From Bacteroidales bacterium (lineage in GTDB: Bacteria; Bacteroidota; Bacteroidia; Bacteroidales; Tenuifilaceae), in the NCBI GenBank assembly GCA_020636835.1, contig JACJXC010000008.1, forward strand, positions 214,426 to 278,425: a stretch of DNA of 64,000 nucleotides, in the 5' to 3' direction. Below the pieces are notes generated by a model. The model saw only the letters and a list, made by a program, of their open reading frames with translations, had not been told where the DNA came from and searched no databases. The position numbers and the translations under genes are program-made. Positions 35,600 to 43,930 of this stretch are shown in pieces. Position 1 is the first letter of the stretch, and each line of letters starts with the position of its first letter.

Positions 35600-37018
35600 A
35601 TGTTTTCGTTGATGGTTGTTGTTTTTGTGCTTGGGTACGCCGCTATTGTACTCGAGCACAATATAAAAGTGAATAAAACCGCTTCGGCTTTGTTCCTTGG
35701 GGTAATTTTATGGGTAATGTTTATGCTTGATGCTGGGAGCATACTCTCTGCCGATATTGGAGGGAAGTTCAGCGCATTTTTACAATCGCATCCCGATATT
35801 AAGCTGCTCCCGCAGTGGGATCAGTATGTGCACTATATCTCCGAGAATCAGATTCTTGGGTTTTTAGGCGAAATCTCCGAAATTCTCTTCTTCTTAATGG
35901 GCGCCATGACCATTGTTGAAATTGTTGATCAGCATGGTGGGTTCAAAATCATTACCAACCGTATTAAAACACGGAATAAGGTAAAACTGCTTTGGATTAT
36001 TTCGCTGATAACCTTTTTTATGTCGGCGGTGCTCGATAACCTTACCACGTCGATTGTGATGGTGGCCTTGCTGCGGAAGTTAATAGAGAAGCGGCACGAT
36101 AGGTGGTTGTATGCGGGTATTGTTGTTATTGCCGCCAATGCCGGTGGCGCATGGTCGCCCATTGGCGATGTTACAACTATTATGCTGTGGATAAACGGAA
36201 ATATTACTGCGGCCAGTATTGCGTCTAAAATATTTATCCCAAGTTTGGTTAGTATGCTTGTTCCCTTGGTGCTGTTGTCGTTTATGCTTAAGGGGGCTTT
36301 TGCTGCTCCAAAGCACGATGAGCTCTCCAATGTTCATTCCGCAACAATTGCAACGCGTCGCGAGCGGCATCTGATTTTTATTATTGGGGTGGGGGCGTTG
36401 ATTTTTACCCCAATCTTCAAGGTTGTAACCCATTTGCCGCCATTCCTGGGGATGCTACTCGGCCTATCGGTACTGTGGATATTTACCGAGTTCATGTACC
36501 ACCGCAAACAGGGCATCGACGAGAAGGAGAAGCGAACAGTAGCCCGGGTTTTAAAGAACGTTGATGTACCAACCATACTTTTTTTCCTTGGAATTCTTTC
36601 GGCTGTTGATGCCCTTCAGTCGGCGGGTCATTTGGCGCTTGTATCGCAATGGCTCGACAATTCGTTCGCGAACGTGTATATTCCCAATATTCTAATCGGG
36701 TTGCTATCGGCAATTGTCGATAACGTGCCCCTTGTTGCCGGAGCCATGGGGATGCACCAGGTGGTTACCCCCGATGTTTTAGCTGCGGCAACTCAACCGG
36801 GTATCCTGTCGAGCTATATGGTTGATGGCGATTTCTGGAATTTGCTAGCCTACTGTGCGGGTACCGGTGGTAGTATTCTAATTATTGGCTCGGCGGCTGG
36901 TGTTGCTGTTATGGGAATGGAGCGGATTGATTTTATGTGGTACCTGAAAAGGATTAGTTTGCTGGCCTTGCTGGGGTATACGGCTGGTGCCATTACTTAT
37001 TATGCGATGTTTGGATAG
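35600..37018 (+). CDS. nhaD: NhaD-type sodium:proton antiporter
   Basis: 472 residues, about 11-12 hydrophobic segments. NhaD/ArsB-like family motifs are visible: LDNLTTSIVMVALLRK, NAGGAWSPIGDVTTIMLW and IVDNVPLVAGAMG, which place the charged and Asn/Thr residues in the core of the ion path. It exchanges Na+ for H+ in the cytoplasmic membrane, typical of Bacteroidota from salty or alkaline habitats. The gene is preceded by a gap with no clear promoter and followed by a hairpin terminator. Confidence 0.92.
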   Translation: MFSLMVVVFVLGYAAIVLEHNIKVNKTASALFLGVILWVMFMLDAGSILSADIGGKFSAFLQSHPDIKLLPQWDQYVHYISENQILGFLGEISEILFFLMGAMTIVEIVDQHGGFKIITNRIKTRNKVKLLWIISLITFFMSAVLDNLTTSIVMVALLRKLIEKRHDRWLYAGIVVIAANAGGAWSPIGDVTTIMLWINGNITAASIASKIFIPSLVSMLVPLVLLSFMLKGAFAAPKHDELSNVHSATIATRRERHLIFIIGVGALIFTPIFKVVTHLPPFLGMLLGLSVLWIFTEFMYHRKQGIDEKEKRTVARVLKNVDVPTILFFLGILSAVDALQSAGHLALVSQWLDNSFANVYIPNILIGLLSAIVDNVPLVAGAMGMHQVVTPDVLAAATQPGILSSYMVDGDFWNLLAYCAGTGGSILIIGSAAGVAVMGMERIDFMWYLKRISLLALLGYTAGAITYYAMFG

Positions 37019-37051
37019 CGATTTTGCCTAATCTATTATCGCCGATTTATT

Positions 37052-37084
37052 GCGGGGAGTTTACATTATAGTGTAACACCCCGC
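37052..37084 (+). terminator. Terminator of nhaD
   Basis: GCGGGG pairs with CCCCGC at the base and TTACA with TGTAA near the tip, with an interior mismatch; the stem is followed by TTT. It starts 34 nt after the nhaD stop codon. Downstream to 37249 I see only short stems (TGATGCC/GGCATCA at 37132-37148). Confidence 0.65.
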
Positions 37085-37249
37085 TTTGCGTTGTTTAAAT
37101 ATATCGAATTAGGCGTTTTGCTGATATTAAATGATGCCAGCGGCATCAAATGTTTATAGAAGTTCGTTGAGAATTATAAATATGATCATTGCTATAAACA
37201 TTCAACCCCTCAGGGTTTGTAACTATTCGCTCGTTATCGCCTAATTCAA

Positions 37250-39148
37250 TTAATCTATTTCGAAGTACGATGTTAGGTTCTTTAGCTTTGCGGCCAGTTT
37301 GGCCAAATTCGCCGCGTTATCGCTGGCGATGTTGGCGGTTTGGGTATTCTGCTGAGTTGTTTCGTTGAACGATTGCACCGCTTGGTTTACCTGCTCTACG
37401 CCGCTTTGCTGTTCTAATCCCGAAAGGGCGATCTCCTGTATCAGCTGTGTAGTTTTTTCGATTTCGGGGATTATCGACTCAAGCTCATGCCCCGATTGGG
37501 TTGTGATCACAACGCCCTCCTTGGTAAGCGCAATTATCTCCTTGGCGGCCTCCTGCGACTTCTCGGCAAGCTTCTTAACTTCTGCGGCCACCACGGCAAA
37601 CCCCTTTCCGTATTCCCCCGCACGTGCAGCTTCAACCGCTGCGTTTAGCGCAAGAATGTTGGTTTGCTTGGCAATGTCGCTTATTATCGATATTTTACTG
37701 TCGATAACCGATATAGTGGATGTGGCCTTCTTGCTCGATTCGAAGCTGGTTTTGATCCCCTCCGATGCCGCAATGGCTATCTTTTCGGTAATCTTAGCAT
37801 TCTCGTTGTTCTGCTGTATGTTCGCAACCATCTCCTCCATCGACGACGATATCTCCTCCGACGAGGCTGCCTGATCCGAAGCCCCATCGAGCATTACTTT
37901 CGATGAGCTGCTCAGCTCTACACTTGCCGCGGCAATCGCATTTGAGCTGGAAACAATATCGGATACTATCGTTTTCAGTTTAACCGACATCTCCTTAAGC
38001 GAGAGCAGTAGTTCGCCAATCTCGTCATTACTGCTAATCTCAATTTTAGCATTTAAGTTCCCATTGGCAATCTCCCTTGTAAACTCAACGCTTCGGTGTA
38101 TGGGCTTTAAAATGTACGATGCTATTAGCCAAACAACAATATACATTATTATCAGGCCGAAAAATCCGATAAAAATACTTTTGTAGAATATGCTATTCGC
38201 CTCATGCATAATAACATCAATGGGCACCTCAATTCCAAGTGTCCATTTTGTGTGATTATTCCCAAAAGTTACAGGAACCAGGCTCACAATGTACTCCTGG
38301 TGATTGGTTTGGTTGTAGTACTCAAAAAAATCATCCTGAATATTTTGTATGGCGGATATTCCCTTTATGAACCTACTGGTATCGTTGGTAAAAACCTCGT
38401 TGAACTTTTTGCCTACAAACTCTTTGCTGCTGTGAGCCACAATGGTTTTATCCTCCGAAATGAGGTACGATACAACACCTTGGAATGGTTTTATCTCGGT
38501 GATTAAATTGCTCAGGCTCTCCAGGGTGATGTCGATTCCAATAATTCCGATGAACTTCCCTTCGTTGTCCTGTATAGGCGCAACAATTGATGTCATAAGT
38601 AAGTTGGCCAGCTCGGGGGTATTGATATCGTAGTACGGATTCCATATCTCCTCCACGTTCCTTTTACGCGATTTGTAGTACGGCAAATCGATTTCCAGGT
38701 TATTCATATCGACCGTTTGCCTTAAAACGCTCATTTGTCCATCTTTCCTGATATAAACATTCCGATGCCTTCCATTCTTGAGCGAATAGGTGGGGTCGAA
38801 AGCTTTGATCTCCCATACCTGCCATACCGAGAGTATGCCGGGCGAGTTCTTTAGCCAGCTAAAGCAGATTTGGTCGTAAAAAAAGTTTAACGATTCGGCG
38901 GGTATCGATTTGTAGCTGTTGTAAATATTCCGTTTGCTAATCACCACTTCCATCAGCTTGCCCAAATCGTACTCAATCCTATTTTTGTACTCGTATGACG
39001 TACGCTTAATAATTTCGTTGGCATTCTTATAGGCATTCCGCTTGAAGTTGCTGCTCACATATACCAGGGCAACCACATAAATAACTGTAAATGCCGATAG
39101 AATGTACAGCAGTATTTTATTCTTCAACTTTAGCCGGGTTCTGCTCAT
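37250..39148 (-). CDS. Methyl-accepting chemotaxis protein with Cache sensor domain
   Basis: 632 residues. An N-terminal membrane helix (about 12-32), a periplasmic double-Cache-like sensor domain (about 40-310, PYYKSRKRNVEEIWNPYYD and GIIGIDITLESLSNLI), a second membrane helix (about 325-345), HAMP, then the MCP signalling hairpin with tip sequence EAARAGEYGKGFAVVAAEVKKLAEKS. It would sense a small molecule outside and control CheA. No che genes are in this window. Followed 130 nt upstream by a second, shorter MCP. Confidence 0.94.
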   Translation of the reverse strand: MSRTRLKLKNKILLYILSAFTVIYVVALVYVSSNFKRNAYKNANEIIKRTSYEYKNRIEYDLGKLMEVVISKRNIYNSYKSIPAESLNFFYDQICFSWLKNSPGILSVWQVWEIKAFDPTYSLKNGRHRNVYIRKDGQMSVLRQTVDMNNLEIDLPYYKSRKRNVEEIWNPYYDINTPELANLLMTSIVAPIQDNEGKFIGIIGIDITLESLSNLITEIKPFQGVVSYLISEDKTIVAHSSKEFVGKKFNEVFTNDTSRFIKGISAIQNIQDDFFEYYNQTNHQEYIVSLVPVTFGNNHTKWTLGIEVPIDVIMHEANSIFYKSIFIGFFGLIIMYIVVWLIASYILKPIHRSVEFTREIANGNLNAKIEISSNDEIGELLLSLKEMSVKLKTIVSDIVSSSNAIAAASVELSSSSKVMLDGASDQAASSEEISSSMEEMVANIQQNNENAKITEKIAIAASEGIKTSFESSKKATSTISVIDSKISIISDIAKQTNILALNAAVEAARAGEYGKGFAVVAAEVKKLAEKSQEAAKEIIALTKEGVVITTQSGHELESIIPEIEKTTQLIQEIALSGLEQQSGVEQVNQAVQSFNETTQQNTQTANIASDNAANLAKLAAKLKNLTSYFEID

Positions 39149-39278
39149 GTTTTTTTAAAGTTATAACGATTTGTATTCGTTTTTTGTTTAGTTATTTAAC
39201 CATAATAGCGTGTTTAGGCATTAAAATTTTCTCCCTTGTATTGCTGTTGATTGAATGGTTGCGAAAGTTTGTGCTGCT

Positions 39279-40400
39279 CTACTTTGTTTTGAAGTAGGCA
39301 ACCAAGTCGGTCAACGATTTGGCTCTGGCGGTTAGCTCCTCCGAGTTGGCCGCCACCTCTTCCGATAGGGCTGCGTTTTGCTGAGTGATGCTATTCAGCT
39401 GCTGTACCGAGGTGTTCACCTGTTCGGTGCCGGAACGCTGCTCGTGCGATGCTGCCGAGATCTCCCTGATTAGATCGGTGGTTCTTATTATCTCGGTAAG
39501 GTTGTTGTTCATCAGGTCTTTTGCTTTCCCCGATATTTCGGCACCCCTAAACGAAACGGTTATAATTTCGTTTGCCGCTTCGCGGCTACGCTCTGCCAGC
39601 CTGCGCACCTCGGCTGCAACAACCGCAAAGCCTTTGCCATGCTCCCCGGCTCGGGCCGCCTCAACGGCCGCATTCAGGGCAAGTAGGTTGGTTTGAAAAG
39701 CAATATCGTTTATTATGTTGATTTTCTGGGCTATCTCGTTCATGGAGTCCAGGGCGATATTTGTGGAGCTAACACCCTCCTCGAGGTTTTTTGATGTTGA
39801 TACCGCAATTTTTTCGGTTTGCGACGAGTTGTCCGCATTCTGTTGAATGCTGGAGAGTATCTCCTCCATGGAGCTCGAAATTTCTTCCAACGACGAGGCT
39901 TGCTCCGATGTTACCTCCGAGAGGCTAGTTGCGCTGGAGCTGAGCTGGGCTGCCGATGAGTCCAGCTCTTGCGCGGCCAGCGTAATTCCTTCAATCACCT
40001 CGTTCAATTTGCGGGTGAGGTTCTGAAGTGCTACAGATAGCCGCCCCAGCTCGTCGTTTCGCTTCTTAAACTCATCGTCAATTTGAACGGATAAATCGCC
40101 CTCGCTAATCCGCTGAACGGCATTGATGGAGCCCTCCATGGGTTTGCGGATTTTGCTGGCTATATCCCTGAGAATTAAAACTCCAACCACAATAATAAAG
40201 GGCGTTGTTACGTACGATTTAACATAGTCGGGGTAAAGGTGCTTTAGGTTAACAATTACATCAATCATTACCCACGATAACAGCATGAGCGATCCCATAT
40301 AGAATAGGATGGAGTTTTTAAAGTAGAATCGTATGGTTAAAATGCCTATTGGAATGGCTATAAGCATAATTAGCACTATTTCCAGTAATCCTTTCGACAT
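39279..40400 (-). CDS. Short methyl-accepting chemotaxis protein without large sensor domain
   Basis: 373 residues. The first 85 residues contain three hydrophobic segments with no sizeable periplasmic domain, then HAMP (about 85-135) and an MCP signalling hairpin (EAARAGEHGKGFAVVAAEVRRLAER). It may sense something within the membrane or in the cytoplasm rather than a ligand outside. It shares signalling-domain identity with the larger MCP downstream and is presumably a paralogue. Confidence 0.93.
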   Translation of the reverse strand: MSKGLLEIVLIMLIAIPIGILTIRFYFKNSILFYMGSLMLLSWVMIDVIVNLKHLYPDYVKSYVTTPFIIVVGVLILRDIASKIRKPMEGSINAVQRISEGDLSVQIDDEFKKRNDELGRLSVALQNLTRKLNEVIEGITLAAQELDSSAAQLSSSATSLSEVTSEQASSLEEISSSMEEILSSIQQNADNSSQTEKIAVSTSKNLEEGVSSTNIALDSMNEIAQKINIINDIAFQTNLLALNAAVEAARAGEHGKGFAVVAAEVRRLAERSREAANEIITVSFRGAEISGKAKDLMNNNLTEIIRTTDLIREISAASHEQRSGTEQVNTSVQQLNSITQQNAALSEEVAANSEELTARAKSLTDLVAYFKTK

Positions 40401-40654
40401 GGCTGTGTAGTTTAAGGTGTATAGGTTTTATATTGATATATTTTTTTGTTGATGTTTGCTGCTTGTGCGGCTGTGGCGCTGTTTGCACTGCATAATCAGT
40501 AAAATCAAGCTAATTTAGCTTATTTATTTAAACGAGTCAACTTAAATGCCTGAAAATAATGAATTTTGTTTTATGGCCTATTGTGGGTTTGTTCGCAGTG
40601 GATGTGTGTTTGGGGGTTGAAATGCCGCACGGAATGCTACTTTTATACTATGAA

Positions 40655-40734
40655 GGTACGCTTCGCTAACCTACGCCCAACCCAATGTGCTTCTTTATTT
40701 AGCTACAGCCCCGGCTCAACTGGGCGAAGTGATT
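40655..40734 (+). repeat. Dispersed repeat copy A
   Basis: Starts with GGTACGCTTCGCTAAC and continues through CTACGCCCAACCC, TGTGCTTCTTTATTTAG and TACAGCC-CGGCTCAACTGGG. Near-identical to copies B and C. Its right end merges directly with the broken RAYT reading frame. Confidence 0.8.
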
Positions 40735-41067
40735 CGCGATTTTAAAAAGTTTACCGCAACTAGGATAGTTGAAAGGCTGAGCAAGGATTTGGAACACCAG
40801 CCAATGCTCGCAGTATTTGCCGATGCTGCTAACAGAATAAAGCGGAACAAAAACTATAAGGTGTGGCAGGACGGCTTCCACCCCGAGGTAATAACCAGTA
40901 ACCAGTTTTTCTACTAAAAGCTGAAGTACATTCACGACAACCCCGTGGAAGCAGCATTGGCTGAGCTACCTGAGCAATATCCGTACAGCTCCGCAAGGAA
41001 TTATGCAGAACTGGACTATGTGCTGGAGATAGTGTTTGAGATGCCCCAGCGAATTACCTACTGCTGA
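40733..41067 (+). pseudogene. Remnant of a REP-associated tyrosine transposase (RAYT)
   Basis: The frame starts inside repeat copy A, so the catalytic HUH half is missing. It reads EVIRDFKKFTATRI, then WQDGFHPE, an in-frame TAA at 40915-40917, and continues in frame as LKYIHDNPVEAALAELPEQY and SSARNYAELD before a final TGA at 41065-41067. The interrupted residue is probably Gln (CAA to TAA). It resembles the intact RAYT at 42429 (VHYIHHNPV, YSSARNYAGLD) but is on the opposite strand, so it is a separate insertion. Confidence 0.8.
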
Positions 41068-41245
41068 CAATAGCGCACCTCCGTTAGCGCTCGTCTTATG
41101 ACGAGTGCTGTAATATAAATACGTTTGCCAGTACAAAACAAGAATGATCTGGTAAGTAAGAACGTACGTGAATAAAACAGTGCGGCATTTAAAGTATTAG
41201 GAAGAGCGCACGCGTCCAAAGAAGACGCGCGCGAACAAGGGAATA

Positions 41246-41386
41246 CAGGCACAGCCTGAAAAAATAGTTGGACGCCGGTACGCTTCGCTAACCCTGCCTA
41301 CCCTGCCTACCGGCAGGCAGGCGGCAGGCAGGCTACGCCCAACCCAATGTGCTTCTTTATTTAGCTACAGCCTCGGCTCAACTGGG
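41246..41386 (+). repeat. Dispersed repeat copy B with inserted palindrome
   Basis: Begins with CAGGCACAGCCTG (hairpin, triloop), AAAAAATAGTTGGACGC, and the GGTACGCTTCGC core, ending in CTCGGCTCAACTGGG. Relative to A and C it carries an extra 40-nt GC-rich, nearly palindromic stretch (41293-41332, CCTGCCTACC ... GGCAGGCAGG). It ends 3 nt before the stop codon of the HigA-like gene on the opposite strand. Confidence 0.85.
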
Positions 41387-41388
41387 AT

Positions 41389-41853
41389 TTAAATCATTGC
41401 AGCCCTTGAGCCAGTGAAGTATTCTTTAATAGATTCTATTCTTAAAAGTTTCTCTCTTTTTTCCGGTTCTAATTTCACTTCTTTATTTCCGGTGACTAAG
41501 GATTCTAAAGGGATTCCCAAGTATCTGTTTAAAAGAGTTATCATTTTTAATGTCAATGGTCGTTTACCATGCAATACTTCCGACACCCTGGTTTTTCCTC
41601 CGAACAATGGTGCTACATCTGTCTGCTTCAAGTTCATTTGTTCCATTCTAAACTTGATGGCTTCAATCGGATTTGGTGCTTTTACCAGATAATGTTCTTG
41701 CTCGTACTTTTCTACAAGCAACGATAAAAGTTCCATTTCTTCACCTTCCTGACTATCAGGCTCTATCGCATTTTCATTACTATTAATCAAAGTATAAATG
41801 CGTTCACAAGCTTCGTTATATTCTTGTTCTGTCTTTAATATTTTAGTTTTCAT
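41389..41853 (-). CDS. higA: HigA-type antitoxin
   Basis: 154 residues. The C-terminal two-thirds contains a helix-turn-helix of the XRE/HigA type (MNLKQTDVAPLFGGKTRVSEVLHGKRPLTLKMI), the N-terminal part is acidic (TLINSNENAIEPDSQEGEEME). Such antitoxins bind and neutralise the HigB RNase and repress their own promoter. It overlaps the upstream toxin gene by 11 bp. Its stop is directly next to repeat copy B, which may have trimmed or altered the natural C-terminus. Confidence 0.85.
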   Translation of the reverse strand: MKTKILKTEQEYNEACERIYTLINSNENAIEPDSQEGEEMELLSLLVEKYEQEHYLVKAPNPIEAIKFRMEQMNLKQTDVAPLFGGKTRVSEVLHGKRPLTLKMITLLNRYLGIPLESLVTGNKEVKLEPEKREKLLRIESIKEYFTGSRAAMI

Positions 41854-42154
41854 AACTTACTGTTTTTGCGTCTATTTTGTCGTATTCTTTATGAGTTCCG
41901 ATCCAAACAACAAAGACTATTTTCAACTTATATTCTATATCAACTATCAGGCGATAATCGTTGCCTTTTATATTGAACACTACTCTTTTTGAACTTATTA
42001 TACTGGCATTGCCGTATTTTGCTTTCAGTTCATTTGCATTGCTCCATGTCGAGAACCTAACCTCGTAAATCCAAGCCTTTACAGACTCTTCAGCCTGACT
42101 GTATTTGCTTTGCTTGCAATACTCGGTTAATGTTGATTCTTTTATTATTCTCAT
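41843..42154 (-). CDS. higB: HigB-type toxin (ribosome-associated mRNA interferase)
   Basis: 103 residues. The RelE/HigB fold is indicated by KAKYGNASIISSKRVVFNIKGN, YRLIVDIEYKLKIVFV and the C-terminal WIGTHKEYDKIDA. Toxin first, antitoxin second, with an 11-bp overlap, is the usual HigBA order, and the reverse of most type II pairs. It cuts mRNA during translation when unopposed. The promoter is not obvious; 42155-42250 is AT-rich. Confidence 0.88.
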   Translation of the reverse strand: MRIIKESTLTEYCKQSKYSQAEESVKAWIYEVRFSTWSNANELKAKYGNASIISSKRVVFNIKGNDYRLIVDIEYKLKIVFVVWIGTHKEYDKIDAKTVSYEN

Positions 42155-42250
42155 ACTTTACAAAGTTAGCAAAAGTTACCCAATTTAGTAACTTTTTTGT
42201 GCTTTTTATTTTTTAGATTTATCCATATTGTATCCAAACGTATCCATAAG

Positions 42251-42372
42251 TCATTTCAATGGATGATATTTTTCCAACTCCTTTTGTAAATCTTCTAAAT
42301 TATCGGTTCTATACCTTTCAGTACTGCCTACAAAGCGATGTCCAGCCATACATTGCTCTTCTTTCGTTCGGT
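42251..42372 (-). pseudogene. C-terminal remnant of a tyrosine recombinase
   Basis: The 3' end of the reading frame translates to CMAGHRFVGSTERYRT, NLEDLQKELEKYHPLK then stop. GHRFVGSTERY matches the end of Bacteroidota tyrosine recombinases, where His and the catalytic Tyr (TERY) close the active site. The upstream portion is replaced by short hairpins (42373-42418) next to the RAYT. It marks an old integration element. Confidence 0.7.
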
Positions 42373-42418
42373 TGAGGCTATACGCCTCAGTCAAATCTAT
42401 CTCTTCGGGCTCTGCCCG
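42373..42418. repeat. REP-like hairpin pair next to the RAYT gene
   Basis: Two short inverted repeats: TGAGGC-TATAC-GCCTCA (42373-42389) and CGGGC-TCT-GCCCG (42406-42418). They lie between the recombinase remnant and the RAYT stop codon. The second has the same TCT triloop as hairpins in copies C and D, and this style of stem is typical of REP elements mobilised by RAYTs. Confidence 0.65.
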
Positions 42419-42428
42419 GTAAATATAG

Positions 42429-42992
42429 CTAATTGTACGTTTTCCACCGTATGTCAACGGTAATTACATCTATAACTGAATCTAATCCTGCGTAGTTGCG
42501 TGCGCTGGAGTACAGGTAGTCCTCCGGGTTTACTACAATGCCACTGCGTACTGGGTTGTGGTGGATATAGTGAACCTTCTGCTCTATAAACTTTTGGCTG
42601 TAAATATGCTCGGCATGGTTCTCGTGCGTCCAAAGCTGGAAGGTTTGCTTGCTTTTTAGCTTGCCGTGATACTCAAACACCACTCGGAGCCATTCACTCC
42701 GGCTTTCCTTCCCTGTTTGGATAATTTCGAGGAATTGTTTGCTGGTGTAGCTCTTAAAATCACGGATAAAGCCACTTAAATCGCCATTTTGGCTCTGCGC
42801 CAGCAGGTGAATGTGGTTCGACATGATGACGTACGCGAATAGGTTTAGCCCCTTATTCTTTTGGCAGAACTTTAGGCTGTCGATAACCACGTCGCGGTAC
42901 TCCTTGCGGGTGAATAGGTCCACCCATCCCACTATCTGAAACGTTAGGCAGTACGCGCCATCCTGCTCCTGTATTTTGTAGCCTGTGGACAT
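42429..42992 (-). CDS. REP-associated tyrosine transposase (RAYT, Y1/HUH family)
   Basis: 187 residues, apparently intact. HUH motif at residues 60-62 (MSNHIHLLAQS) and a candidate nucleophile Tyr82 (RDFKSYTSKQF); C-terminal region with VHYIHHNPVRSG and YSSARNYAG. RAYTs are single-copy Y1 transposase relatives that recognise and move short REP palindromes instead of carrying a full IS. Hairpins of this kind flank it on both sides (42373-42418, 43095-43139). It has no neighbour acting as accessory protein. Confidence 0.9.
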   Translation of the reverse strand: MSTGYKIQEQDGAYCLTFQIVGWVDLFTRKEYRDVVIDSLKFCQKNKGLNLFAYVIMSNHIHLLAQSQNGDLSGFIRDFKSYTSKQFLEIIQTGKESRSEWLRVVFEYHGKLKSKQTFQLWTHENHAEHIYSQKFIEQKVHYIHHNPVRSGIVVNPEDYLYSSARNYAGLDSVIDVITVDIRWKTYN

Positions 42993-43094
42993 TGCTCCGG
43001 TTTGTTGCTATACCAAATCTACAAAATTTCAGCAATAACTTTTACGTGTAACTTAGTTTTTGTTAACGTATTTTGGCCAAGGCGCAACGTTAGG

Positions 43095-43139
43095 CTTAGG
43101 CTCCGCCTAAGTATAATCTACTCTTGCTGGCTCTGCCAG
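43095..43139. repeat. REP-like hairpin pair on the 5' side of the RAYT
   Basis: CTTAGGC-TCC-GCCTAAG (43095-43111) and CTGGC-TCT-GCCAG (43127-43139). They form the left part of composite repeat copy C; the same pair, more degenerate, is found at 44223-44262. Confidence 0.7.
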
Positions 43140-43163
43140 TGAACCTGCAATAACATGAAAACT

Positions 43164-43264
43164 CAGGCACAACCTGAAAAAATAGTTGGACGCAGGTACG
43201 CTTCGCTAACCTACGCCCAACCTAATGTGCTTCTTTATTTAGTTACAGCCTCGGCTCAACTGAG
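43164..43264 (+). repeat. Dispersed repeat copy C
   Basis: CAGGCACAACCTG, AAAAAATAGTTGGACGC, GGTACGCTTCGCTAACC, TACGCCCAACC, TGTGCTTCTTTATTTAG, CTCGGCTCAACTG. Same order as copy B without its inserted palindrome; one hairpin base differs (ACA-ACC in place of ACA-GCC). It ends 12 nt before the stop of an orphan fragment on the opposite strand. Confidence 0.85.
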
Positions 43265-43275
43265 AATTATCCAAT

Positions 43276-43386
43276 TTATTCAATGTTCTTCCCTTCAAAT
43301 TCTTCTTTGCTATAAAGATTCCCGTTAAAGTAATAGCCGTAATCTGCACACTTTTTAAATTCCTGTAACGTGGGGTGCGGTTTGTA
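43276..43386 (-). pseudogene. Orphan C-terminal fragment of an unknown protein
   Basis: 36 codons then stop, opened upstream by a TAG and without a start codon. Translation includes PHPTLQEFKKCADYGYYFNG and SKEEFEGKNIE. It cannot be assigned. It sits among debris from a polymorphic toxin locus and may be a displaced toxin tip or immunity fragment. Confidence 0.4.
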
Positions 43387-43424
43387 CTATACAACCATTA
43401 TTGTGCATCATTAAGAAAGACAAG

Positions 43425-43526
43425 TTAACGCTCAACACCAAGGCTGTCGAAAAATGTGTAGGGATTTTGACCGCACTTTTCAAAGAAAAAATTGAAAACC
43501 TCATCCCGTTTGCTATCGCTTACCAT
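43425..43526 (-). other. Short reading frame of 33 codons
   Basis: ATG at 43526, translation begins MVSDSKRDEVFNFFFEKCG and ends LGVER. No recognisable family. It may be a remnant of the downstream accessory cluster or a real micro-protein; coding evidence is weak. Confidence 0.25.
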
Positions 43527-43549
43527 CTTTCGAATATAAGTTAGTCAAA

Positions 43550-43930
43550 TCAACATAATCGGTGTTTTGCCCCGATAAATATCCTTAATGTTTTTCTACC
43601 GGATAATTCCAGTACTTTCTTAACTCGATCTAATCCTGTTTTTTGAAATATCTGGATTGACATTATCACTTGAAAAGTAATTATTGGGATAATCAAATAA
43701 AAAAAGAATCTACTCGATTTATTTATTCTTAATAATAGTGCAATTCCCCACCCAACTATTGGAAAAACAATAATCGGCACAAAAAACTGTAGGAGCATTA
43801 TTCTTCTGTTGGAATAGTAATCGCAAACAGGAAAAAACTCAATCAGACCACTATATGTTAGGCAAAATGCTACAATAGTAACGATATATACAGTCAAAAC
43901 AATCCGCTTTATTATTTTAGTCTTGTTCAT
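43550..43930 (-). CDS. Small membrane protein, candidate immunity protein
   Basis: 126 residues with three hydrophobic segments (VLTVYIVTIVAFCLTYSGL, LQFFVPIIVFPIVGWGIALL, FFFYLIIPIITFQVIMSI) and a basic C-terminus. Its ATG overlaps the last 14 bases of the toxin-tip fragment upstream, the tight coupling typical of toxin-immunity pairs. Function is inferred from position only. Confidence 0.5.
   Translation of the reverse strand: MNKTKIIKRIVLTVYIVTIVAFCLTYSGLIEFFPVCDYYSNRRIMLLQFFVPIIVFPIVGWGIALLLRINKSSRFFFYLIIPIITFQVIMSIQIFQKTGLDRVKKVLELSGRKTLRIFIGAKHRLC

Noticed and set aside
37106..37247. 10-bp inverted repeat GAATTAGGCG/CGCCTAATTC as ends of a mobile element
   Set aside because: Only about 120 bp are enclosed, no target duplication is visible and the arms are short; coincidence is possible.
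42251..42457. A complete 68-residue gene
   Set aside because: Its 5' part is composed of REP-like hairpins and overlaps the RAYT end; only the 3' part is protein-like and matches the end of a tyrosine recombinase.
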